Assembly (NCBI GenBank): GCA_002104905.1
Contig: MCFE01000088.1
Coordinates: 1-64,000 of the forward strand
Length of the DNA stretch: 64,000 bases
Reading direction: 5' to 3'
Origin: Basidiobolus meristosporus CBS 931.73
Taxonomy: Eukaryota > Basidiobolomycota > Basidiobolomycetes > Basidiobolales > Basidiobolaceae
Of this stretch, positions 55,046-64,000 are shown in pieces. The notes beneath the pieces are model-generated. The model was not told where the DNA came from. It did not search any database and worked only from the letters and a program-made list of their open reading frames with translations. The position numbers and the translations under genes were made by a program. Numbering within the stretch: position 1 is the stretch's first letter; each line of letters opens with the position of its first letter.

Positions 55046-56449
55046 TTAGGGCTCAATTATAACTCTCCTTGGTGTCTGTCCAGGCTTTACATGTTTGAAG
55101 AGGAGGCCATCCTTTATGTAGAAATGATGGGCCTTCTTCCTGAGCTTTCTGAAGTCAGGTGAGCTCCTTCCTGGTGACCTCTCTAAGGTTCTCAGATAGT
55201 CTTGAATGGTGTTCCATGTAGAGTTGCTGGGCTTCTTCACATGTAGTTGTTGGATTTCTGCATCAATTATTACATCAAAGTCAGAGTCCATATCTTCAGA
55301 CAACTGTGGTCCCTTCCTGGAGAGTGCATCAGCCACAACATTTGTCTTGCCAGGGATATGTCTGACCTCAAAGTCAAACATTTTCAGCCATGCCATCCAC
55401 CAATTTGTGGCATCATCAGGCAGGTCAGGCTTGTTCATCATTTCTATAAGTGGCTTGGCATCTGTCTCCAGGACAAAATGTGTCATGTAGAGTTGTGACT
55501 TCAGCTTCCTCCGCATTTTTATGACTCCTAGTGGCTCTCTCTTAATCTGTGAGTATCTTTGTTCTCTAGGAGAGAAGAGGCAGCTCTCATATCTGCAGGC
55601 ATAGCGGTTGCCATCTTCATCATCTTGGCCAAGTAGTGCTTCAGCGCCTATAGGGCTTGCATCCACTGTCAAGATAGGTGGGCATTCAGTGTTCTGATAG
55701 TCAAGAGGTCTTAGAACCGGTGGAGATACTAAGACCTCTTTTAGTAATTGCATGGCTTCTTCTTGCTCTTCTCCCCAGATAAATGGGGTATTCTTTCTCT
55801 GTAGTTGGTAGATTGGTTCTGCTATCTCAGAAAATCTTGGGATCCAGATCCCAAAGAACCCACAAGCTGCTGCAAAGCCGCAAGCTTGTGTTAGATTTGT
55901 GGGTGTAGGCCAGTTGCATATCTTTTGTGTCTTGGAGTTTCCGGGTGAACAGCCAGAGGTGTTGCATTTTTGTCCTACAATGGATATCTCTGATACACCA
56001 AAGCTGCTTTTCTCAACACTGATGGTGAGTCCAGCTTCTTCAATGGCTTGTAATATGGCATCATTGTCTGAAATATGCTCATAGACAAACATTTGTACTC
56101 CAGGCATAACTTCAGTTGTGTCCCGGAGTTTTAGTCCTTTGATGCCTATATCATCCACAAAGACAGCAAGTTTCTCAGGTATAAACTGGTAGAGCACATT
56201 CACCATGCATCTCTGGAACTGAGCCACGGAGTTAGTTGCCCCTTGGCTGAGTCTTGTCATTCTTAACAGTCCAAATGGTGTCTGGAGTGCAAACATATCT
56301 CTTGATGTCTCATCTAGGGGAATCTGGTCATATCCTGAGTAGAGATCATATGTTGAGTAGATGGAGTGACCACTATAGCTCTCTGCAAAGTCATCAATAG
56401 ATGGAGGTATTGCGGCATCTCTGATAGTGACAGCATTTGCAGGTTGCAT
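55046..56449 (-). pseudogene. Gypsy pol: reverse transcriptase and RNase H (copy B)
   Basis: 467-codon frame starting within the RT domain: YDLYSGYDQIPLDETSRD, TPFGLLRMTRLSQGATNS, the catalytic FVDDIGIKG box, then an RNase H with LTVDASPIGAEALL, REPLGVI, ETDAKPLIEM and VADALSRK. The first part of RT lies upstream at 56462-56677 (KKKNGKL), separated by a TGA codon. Residues look well kept, so decay is recent or the stop is the main lesion. The frame ends at 55046 just before the integrase frame. Confidence 0.85.
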
Positions 56450-56461
56450 GTCTTGAATGAA

Positions 56462-56677
56462 TCAGAGCTTTCCATTCTTCTTTTTAGTCACAAATAATCT
56501 GTTAGCATAAGTTCCATGGCAAGGTTCTAGAATACCAGCTTCAATCTTATTCTTAAGTGGGTCATGCACATCAGCTTGGAGTCCTTTATGCAGTGGGTAA
56601 GGCTTAAATGACCAGAGTGTGTGGGGCACTGTATGAATCTTGATAGGTTTTTCAACCAATGTCTTTAAGAGTTCCAT
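56462..56677 (-). pseudogene. Gypsy RT N-terminal fragment (copy B)
   Basis: The 71-codon frame includes HTLWSFKPYPLHKGLQADV, IEAGILEPC and YANRLFVTKKKNGKL, the start of a Ty3-type RT fingers domain. TGA at 56459-56461 then interrupts it in the same frame as the 55046-56449 piece. Copy A has TAA at the same codon. Confidence 0.8.
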
Positions 56678-57051
56678 CTCCTTGTCATTATATGAGAAAA
56701 CCTTATCATGTCTTTCCAGGGTTTCTTCATATGATAAGATCTCCTCTGGTCTTAGGTTTCCATCACCAATGATAAGTTGCTTAAGTCCCTCAGGTGTAAG
56801 TTGTATATCTTCTGGTGTTCCTTCTGGTGGTCTGATGTAATCAGCAGGTCAAGATCTATCAGTTAAAGGTGTAATTGATGGTCTAATCTTCTGTTTTACT
56901 GTCTTGTATTTTGTGCAAACCATAGCTGTCTGCTCCTGTGTACCTAATGAGCAGCTCCAACTGTTGGGGTGTATACTGTCAGGCTCCTTATCTTCTTCTA
57001 TAACAAGATATGTCTTCTGGCAAGCAGTATGTGTCCTCTTATTGTTGGGTG

Positions 57052-58590
57052 TTACCCCACAGAATGTTGACTGTAGTCCTGGGTTTGATCCTTGTATAGT
57101 GTACCACACTGACCCATCAGAATAGTTGGTAGTTGTAGCTTTAGTACTGGTCTCCCATGGCTTGTCCGGATTATATTGGTGTCCATATGTTCAACAGCTT
57201 GTCTTCTTGTTCTAAGCTGCTCATCAAAGGTCTTCCTAACAGACGGTGATACACTCATGATTTCTCCAACCGACAAAGTGAGGTTCTGCTTCAGCAGTTT
57301 CTCAGTAATCAGTTGAGGGCTTGAGTAGCCTGCTATCTTTGAGGGCATCTGAAAGTGAGGCAATGGGTCTTGGGTGGGCAGTGTTCCAGGCCTCTTGTCA
57401 ATGATAACATCAGGCTCTTCAAATTGCAGTCTTCTAAGGATGGGTTTGACAGGTTCTTCAGGAAGGTGTCTCTTGGTAGCAAAGGCATCTACTTTGTATT
57501 TTGTATTGTCAGGGCTGCTTGGACTCACTGTATGAGTCTCAATAGGGGCATCAACAGTAATCTTTCTAGTTGCTGAGTCAGACTTTGGGAAAAGGGCTCT
57601 CATTCCGCCTCTTTGGAAATTAGTGGGAATCCTTTTTTCTTCCTTATCAGCAAGCATTCCATCAGCATCAAACTGTACTGTTCCTTCTCTAAGTAGCTGG
57701 CTAAGCTCTGAGCATTCTTGTCTGGCATGCTGAGTAGAGTCACACCAAATGCAGTGTCTGGGCAAAGGTCTTTGGCCCTCAGTAGCTACCTCAGCTGAGC
57801 CATTAATCTTGAGGGCTAGCTTTTGTAGCAGTTCAGCAAGTTGGTCAATTCTGTTGGTAGTGTAGGTATGATTGTCAACAACAGCACTCTTTAGCTCCTT
57901 GGTTGGCTGGTCTGGCAGATTAGATGTCAGGAATCTCATAAAGGTAGAAGTTTGCTTTGCCTCTAGGGGTACACATTTCATCTCTGCAAAGCAAGGAATG
58001 CCAGACTTGTCATCCTTGGCTGCATGTAAGTCAACTTTCCTTGCCAACTCCTGGGGAAGCCCTTGTGCAAGGTAAAGTGTCATGGTAAACTCAGTTATAG
58101 CCTGGGACTCTAGGAGTGGCTTGGCCATATCTTCATACTGTTGAATGAACTCTTCAAGTGGTACCTTGGAGAGTCCCGTCCTTCCAAAGTGTCTGAGGTC
58201 TTCAATTCCATTGTATATCTGGGGTCTGCCATACTTGGTCTGTAGGTAGGTCTTCATTAAGGTCCAGTCAGTCAGAATGTCTTCTTGTCTGAGAAGCTTA
58301 GTGGTGATATCATTGGTGCAGTAGTAGGGGAAGTCTTCAGCCATTTCTTGTTCAGATAGGCTGCACATCTTGCAGAGCTTCTCCCATTTGAATATGAAGC
58401 TTTCCACATTCTTTCCATCAAACTGTGGGGCTCCATGTGAGAGTGGTAATTGCATAGAGTTCATTTTTGGGTAGGTAGGTTGGTGCTGTAGTTCTGGTAA
58501 TATTGGTAGTCTCTTTTCAATAAGTGGATAACAGCTCAAATCTTCAGGTAAATCTTGTTGGGTCCTAGGGAGCTTGTATGAACCCCCCAT
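57052..58590 (-). pseudogene. Gypsy gag (copy B), fused to altered downstream frame
   Basis: Starts at ATG 58590, which lies within the primer-binding region. About 512 codons: a capsid-like segment (DGKNVESFIFKWEKL, LTDWTLMKTYLQTKYG, TMTLYLAQGLPQELARKVDL), a coiled region, and a zinc knuckle CIWCDSTQHARQEC (CX2CX4HX4C). After VEHMDTN the frame runs into sequence that in copy A is separated by ~340 bases including the protease site, so a deletion near 57158 has removed the protease and put the end in another frame. The original gag-pol junction therefore cannot be judged here. Confidence 0.8.
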
Positions 58591-58602
58591 GTTGGGTGCC
58601 AA
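58587..58602 (-). promoter_or_regulatory. Primer-binding region of Gypsy copy B
   Basis: On the minus strand the LTR end CCACA is followed by TATT and TGGCACCCAACATGGGG. It begins with TGG as expected for the complement of a tRNA CCA end. I cannot name the tRNA. The gag ATG is inside or directly after this site. Confidence 0.5.
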
Positions 58603-58605
58603 ATA

Positions 58606-59684
58606 TGTGGTAGTGTATAAGTCCAAAGGGCAAAATACAGCCAACACTTCTCAAGTATGAATGTGTGTGAGGTGTTCACTGGGTGCAATAACCTCTGGCA
58701 AAAGCTGGCTAGGAATACTGGGTCTTTTGTCTAATCTAATGAGAAGGGGGATAAAGCCTCAAGCTTGTCAAGGGAAAACTATTGAACTACAATCCCTAAC
58801 TTAGTTGGCATCTTAACAAAAGTTTATAATGGCTTCAACATCCTTTGTGATGACAATGTACTAAAGCTTCCAAAGTCAAAACAACTGAAAACTTGACAAG
58901 CAGGGACTTGATAAGAATGCAGCTTTGACCAATAGTTACAAAGACAGAAAAGTATCTATGCCTGTTCAAGAACAAACTTGGGAAAGAATCAAATATAATA
59001 AAATATGCCTACTCTGAGTATTCCTCACAAGTAGTGCCTCCAAGGTCAGTTGGCTGTCAGCATGCTTTCCTGGGAGTATTTTCAGGTCTGAGTCAGAAAA
59101 TAGTGGTAATAGGCAGCAGTGATCTCACTAATCAATAAGTTGGAATATTGGAGGAGGGATGATTTATTTTAAGGGATAGCCTCCCTTATATACTTTTTTG
59201 CTGCTCAAATTCTTGCTAGAAAATACTTTCTGGAAGTTTCCAGAAGGTAGTAGACAGCCAATCAAGTCATTGTATATTAAAAATAGCGCAAATTCTTGGC
59301 GGATTGTGCCATGAGACATAGTAGTACCTAGCCAATCAGGTAGTGGTAATATGAAACCCCTGTGTCATGTAGTTGCCTCTTATGGTAGTAGGATAGGAGA
59401 GTTATGAGACCAAGATGGTCACATGACATGGGCACTGTTGGGGGCACTTGCCTTATATGGTAACTATCTTATCTTGGCATCTTGGCAAGGAATAGGAATA
59501 GCTTATGCAATGGGTTAATAGTGACAAATAGTTTGTCAGGTTACATAGTAATAATCACATAGACAGAATAGAAAATATTGCAATTTGGGATGATACTAAT
59601 ATAGGGGGGGGTAATCCTTTTTAGGGAAGTGAACATATGGGAAAGAACACATCTGCCTGTGGGTGTCACTGTGACCCTTCTACA
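58606..59684 (-). repeat. Gypsy LTR subfamily 1 (5' LTR of copy B)
   Basis: About 1079 bp; forward ends TGTGGTAG...TTCTACA. TATATAC (about 59187) on the forward strand corresponds to the U3 promoter. Closely similar to 53575-54644 and 51617-52691. Confidence 0.85.
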
Positions 59685-60253
59685 CTGGCACCTACTTAGA
59701 ACACTCTTAGCTCATTCTGATGGCATTAAGATTTCTATTGATCTCCAGAACCTTCTGGAACACCATGATTAGTAATTACTTAGCCTGTGACAAAAGTATA
59801 TAAGGGAAGCTATCCCTCAACAATAATTCATCATCCATTTTATCAATATACTGACTTGTTGATTAGTGTGATCACTCCTACCTGCTGCTAACTGAACTTC
59901 CAGCCCCAGAACACAGGACACTCCCAGGAAGCTGTGCTGACAGCCAACTGACCTTGGAGGCACTTCTTGTGAGGAATACTCAGAGTAGGTATCTTTTATT
60001 ATATTTGATTCTTTCCCAACTTTGTTCTTGTACAGGCAAAGATACTTTTCTGTCTTTATAACTATTGACCACAGCTGCATTCTTATCATGTCCCTGCTTG
60101 TGGATTTATTCCCTATCACATTAGATTAGAGAGAGAACCCAAGTATTCCTAGCAAGCTTCAGTCAGAGGTTATTGTGCCCAGTGTACACCCCACACACTA
60201 AACACTTGAGAAGTGTTGGACATATCTCTCCCTTGGACTTATACACCTCCACA
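59685..60253 (-). repeat. Gypsy LTR subfamily 2, inverted fragment
   Basis: It is the inverse of the sequence at 62961-63675. It starts at CTGGCACC next to the copy B LTR and ends CACCTCCACA at 60253. Its distal part is missing, so copy B probably inserted into or recombined with it. Confidence 0.7.
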
Positions 60254-60332
60254 TCAGTCTGATGTGTGTCTTTTCCTTTTGCAGTAGCTGCCAAACAAGT
60301 TGCGGTTGCCTTTGTATGGTCTTAGATACTTC

Positions 60333-61575
60333 TGTTGTGTTGTATAATGATTAGTTTGGGGTTTGTTCTACAATGTAGAGGCTAATCAACAATATACAAC
60401 AACTTCCAGTATGCTAATACTGAAATAGTTTATTGGGAGTTTGATATACCAATAGAAGATATAACTTTTACTAATTTCCTCAATCTTGGGCTCAAAATAT
60501 ACTGTAGGCAGTGTTTATCACTTCTACAGCAGTGTTCTGACCTTCTGTTGACTAATGGGCTTATTTACTTTTATAGTAACTTTTCCTTATTTGGAAGTCA
60601 CTTTCCTTTCTAAGAAAATATTTCCTAATATGGAAATTCTGAACTCCCCTTTAACCTAAAGGGGTGTGTTGTAGAAGTCTCTAAAGGGGTCTTTAGACCT
60701 AAAGGGGTGTCTAAAGGGGTGTCTTTAGAGTAAAGGGGCTTCTTGTAGTGGTCTCTAAAGTGGACTTTACACTAAAGGGGTGCCTAAAGGGGCTTCTTTA
60801 GAGTAAAGGGGTTTCTTAAAGGGGTCTCTAAAGGGGTCTTTAGACTAAAGGGGTGTCTAAAGGGGTGTCTTTAGAGTAAAGGGGTTTCTTAGAGGGGACT
60901 TTTCCAACAGAAAAGTGGTAGTTTCTTGTAGAACTAAGATTGGATTCTTGTGAGCTTTGCAGTCTCTTTACTGATGTAGTACTGATCAAAGTCAGAATAC
61001 CTAACAGTGCAAGTGATGCAGGGGAAGTCTTATAACCTTTAAACTTGTAATCGTAGTGTGGAGATTCTGGAAAGAGAGGCTCTCTCTTTATTTTTCAGCT
61101 GGGGAAGTCATATATATGAAAATTTTGAAGGATCAAAGTTTTTGGGCGATTGAGCAAGCAATACACGTGATACAAAGCTAAAATTTTGCAGTGGCGCAGA
61201 TCGGACATAGGCGCAGCACCTGTGAAAATATCACGTGATTTGATTGGCTGGTTCAAAAGTTACACGCGATCAAAGTCACCATAGTAATCCTAGCAATAAG
61301 GCATAGTATATATAATAGTTGGACTCTTTTGGTCATAACTCCTTAAGTACTGCTTCAAATGAGCTGTAATTTGAAACATGTGTTGGCTACTACGTGTTCT
61401 GTATGACATAATATTCTTGGGTGGATTGCTTGTCAGGGTCTGGAGCATTTGCTCTTCAAAGTTGGAAATTCTTGATCTTTCTCTTGTGTGTTACAATAGC
61501 AAAAAGCAAAATAAAGAAATGAGTGCAATATTGGTTTAGAGATATTGTAGTAATAGAATACTTTCCATTACCACA
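60333..61575 (+). mobile_element. Probable solo LTR (1.24 kb) of another element family
   Basis: Interrupts the Copia gag fragment. It starts TGTTGTG and ends ACCACA, with CTTC on both sides (60329-60332 and 61576-61579). Internally it has TATATATAA at 61307-61315 and AATAAA at 61510-61515 near the right end, the order expected of an LTR read on the plus strand. There is no open frame. It does not resemble the Copia or Gypsy LTRs of this window. It carries the GGGG-rich repeat array described separately. Confidence 0.6.
60656..60899 (+). repeat. TAAAGGGG minisatellite inside the probable solo LTR
   Basis: About 13 copies of AAAGGGG plus two variants (AAAGTGG, AGAGGGG) within ~245 bases, spaced mostly 10-20 bases and embedded in a CTTTAGA / GTGTCT higher-order pattern. 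The plus strand therefore has many G4 runs. Confidence 0.85.
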
Positions 61576-62550
61576 CTTCCCTTATTGGTTATAATTGATT
61601 ATTAAGGCATTTTCTTCTTCCTTCTTATTGGCCCTTGATATACTTAATTCTTCATCCAGGAGCCTACCGTATGCATATTTAAGATCAAATCTTCAGTTCT
61701 GGACTCTATGGCTGATACAAGGCCCTGAAACCTGTCTGTTAGGCAATATAGTATGGTAACTATCACATCCTCATCAGTAGTTGGTACACTCACAGATTCA
61801 ATTTCATATACCAGCAGGATAATTCTGTTAATTGGATTTATCATTTCTTCTCCTGGCAACATCTTTGTAATAAAGAGTTTTTGTCTCAGATACATTTTCT
61901 TAGCAGCTGAACATGACTGGTAGGCATCTTCTAATGCCTTCCAGGCATTATTTGCTGTTTTTGTTCTTGAGCATTGAATTAGCAATTTGTCCTTAACATT
62001 AAGGCAAACACAGTTAAAGGCACTCTGTTCTTTCTTCTGGTACTTTAAGGCTTCCTCCCCTCCATTTTTAGAAGGGCATTCTTCTCCCATGACATTATCC
62101 CAAAGGCCTCTTTTTATACCAGCATCTTCATCTTTACCTTCCACACTTGGTATTCAGATCCATCCAACTTTTCAGCAGAGGGAAGAATTCCAGTAATAGT
62201 AGTAGTAGACATTGCAGAGAGTGTTGGAGATACTGGAAGTTATTGGGAGGACAAGTAGATTACGTAGTTTTCACTTAACAATTTATTGCATGTAGAAGTA
62301 GTATTAATACTTTTACATGATTTTGGCATAACAAGCACATATAATAGGTTAAGGCAGGTCCCAAGAACATGTGTGCAAAGTTTGGGGCTGTTTGGACAAC
62401 TTTGAGAATTTTCATGCTCTGGGTACCTGGTATTTTTGTGAAAATATTCCAAGTAAATCCCAACAAGATATTTGGTCAGTATTCTCTAGGATTTGAAGGT
62501 AATGACTAAGTTAGATGAATATTTAGCTAGAATTCCCAGTTTTTACAACA

Positions 62551-62960
62551 TATACATGGTGGCCATTTACTGTTATCCTGCAGGTAAGCATACAAAATTC
62601 ATCCAGCAATGGATACAGGTAGGTATCCAGGTTGGACAGTGATCTAGGCCCAGATACCAGCAAGACTACCATTAGATTATTGCTCTCATACTGTAAGATG
62701 GGCAGCAGATTCAGATTAATGAGAATCAGTGGCCTGCAGGATTTGCTATTAGAGTACTTGTTGAATGAGAATCCATCAGGTGCAAAGGCAAAGGCATGGT
62801 CATATATACATTCTAAGTAGCCCTTGATTCTTAGCTGTTTGTAATGTTTGCCATCAAATATATTGGATATGTTTGCGCTTGATTGATACTGAGTGTGATG
62901 CTATATAGCTTTGCAACATTTGTTGGGCTGCATCAGCTTTCTCAGGCAGGGTATGACCGG
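62551..62960. other. Unassigned sequence between Copia and Gypsy remnants
   Basis: No gene or clear repeat. A 62-codon frame (62632-62820) has no motif. Probably retroelement-derived, but I cannot assign it. Confidence 0.4.
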
Positions 62961-64000
62961 TGTGGTGGTGCATAGGTCCAAGGGAGAGATACATCCAACA
63001 CTTCTCAAGTGTTTTGTGTGTGGGGTGTTCACTGGGTACAATAACCTCTGGCAAAAGCTTGCTAGGAATACTTGGGTTCTGTCTCTAATCTAATATGAAG
63101 GGGAATAAAGCCACAAGCTTTTTAAGGGAAAACTATTAAGCTACAATCCCCAACTTAGTTGGCGTCTTAAAAAAAGTATGTGCTGGGTTCAGCGTCCTTT
63201 GAGATGACAATGTACTAAAGCTTCCAAAGTCAAAACAACTGTAAACTCCAACAGCAGGGACTTGATAAGAATGCAGCTGTGGTCAATAGTTACAAAGACA
63301 GAAAAGTATCTTTGCCTGTACAAGAACAAACTTGGGAAAGAATCAAATATAATAAAAGATACCTACTCTGAGTATTCCTCACAAGTAGTGCCTCCAAGGT
63401 CAGTTGGCTGTCAGTGCGGTTTCCTGGGAGTGTCCTATGGTCTGGGGTTGGAAGTTCAGGTAGCAGTAGGTAGCAGTAGGTAGCAGTGATCACAGTAATC
63501 AACAAGTTGGTATATTGATAAAAGGGATGATGATTTATTGTTGAGGGATAGCCTCCATTATATACTTCTCTTGCTGGCTAAGTGATTACTAATTGTGATG
63601 TTCCAGAAGGTTCTGGATATCAATAGAAATCTTAATGACATCAGAATGACCTAAGAATGCTCTAAGTTGGTGCCAGAAGGTTCTAAGCAGCACAACACAT
63701 CCAACCAATCAGGAATCAGCATTCTGAAACCTGTGTAACATAGGAATACCATATACAGTATGGAGATTTTAGGGATGGTGACATGGGTTGATCATGTGTC
63801 ACAGGTACTGGCGCAGGTACTTGCCTAATATAGAAGCACTTATAGCTAATAATCTTACACAAAGTGAGGGGTAACTTATGCAATAAGGTAAGCAGGTGTG
63901 ATAGTCAACTGGCTTATGGTGGATTCCTGACAACTTGGACACATTGCATGGTAGCATTTCTGGATGTAAAAGCCATGCAACTGTTAACATATTCTGAAAT
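62961..64000 (+). repeat. Gypsy LTR subfamily 2, runs to the window end
   Basis: Starts TGTGGTGGTGCATAGG. The first ~470 bases match the subfamily 1 LTRs. It contains a short duplication, GTAGCAGTAG, at about 63463-63482. The distal part (after CTCCATTATATACTTC near 63550) differs from subfamily 1. The right end is not reached or not recognisable in the window. Confidence 0.65.

Larger units (their letters stand above)
53433..59684 (-). mobile_element. Decayed Ty3/Gypsy element (copy B) with a nested LTR
   Basis: The 5' LTR is 58606-59684 (about 1079 bp). Internal region on the minus strand: gag (58590-57052), a protease region reduced by a deletion near 57158, RT and RNase H (56677-55046), integrase zinc domain and core start (55030-54645), then an inserted LTR (53575-54644), then the rest of the integrase core (53574-53433), where it is truncated. 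The domain order gag-PR-RT-RH-INT defines Ty3/Gypsy. Stops at 56459-56461 and elsewhere make it inactive. Confidence 0.88.
60254..62550 (-). mobile_element. Decayed Copia 5' end (LTR and gag) interrupted by a solo LTR
   Basis: The LTR is about 62224-62550, followed on the minus strand by gag. The primer-binding site and first gag codons are deleted (the LTR joins directly to the sequence before MSTTAITG). The gag frame (about 62215 down to 61580, best at 61644-62144: ALKYQKKEQSAFNC, MYLRQKLFITKMLPGEEM) is broken by frameshifts. The zinc-knuckle end of gag reappears at 60254-60328 beyond the inserted 60333-61575 sequence. The element is truncated at 60254. Confidence 0.8.

Noticed and set aside
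1-64000. CRISPR arrays, rRNA or tRNA genes
   Set aside because: No regularly spaced identical repeats with unique spacers, no rRNA-like sequence, and no convincing tRNA A/B box pair found on reading; CRISPR is not expected in a fungal genome.

Overview
The window comes from a fungal nuclear genome, most likely Dikarya. It encodes a poly-HAMP group III hybrid histidine kinase, a Chs7-type chitin synthase chaperone, mitochondrial Ilv5, Rpl43, Tsr2 and a short-intron guanylate kinase. Introns are mostly 52-80 nt, with GTAAGT-like donors and TACTAAC or CTGAC branch sites just before the acceptor. I cannot fix the species from sequence alone.

Layout. 1-1890: decayed retroelement repeats. 1893-8292: two direct copies of a three-exon sugar transporter gene flanking an NmrA-like reductase gene, all on the minus strand. 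8293-10068: no gene seen. 10069-16963: a Copia island with one apparently intact element (11265-15951) inside an older LTR of its own family. 17205-17991: a broken bicupin gene. 19963-39283: the gene-rich core, in order: histidine kinase, UNC93-like transporter, RPL43, TMEM198-like membrane protein, a divergent pair of near-identical ILV5 genes, CHS7, GUK1, TSR2, a small PH-like orphan, and an eight-exon seven-helix membrane protein. 40550-64000: a second, denser retroelement island with a second full-length Copia, truncated Copia copies, two decayed Ty3/Gypsy copies, several Gypsy LTRs and a probable 1.24-kb solo LTR carrying a GGGG-rich minisatellite.

The core genes are ordinary housekeeping or signalling genes and do not form one obvious pathway. 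Two links stand out. ILV5 is duplicated (branched-chain amino acid synthesis and, in yeast, mtDNA stability), and the kinase, CHS7 and the seven-helix protein all touch cell-wall or surface biology.

The most distinctive signals are: (1) two unrelated paralogue pairs (transporters, ILV5) near-identical across the gene body, with identity ending at the stop codon, which suggests gene conversion; (2) Copia elements that prime from an internal tRNA-iMet site containing the gag start codon; (3) two full-length Copia elements nested in older LTRs of their own family, one intact and one with a YVDN reverse transcriptase; (4) a guanylate kinase with a mitochondrial-like presequence. I did not find a clearly new multi-gene system.
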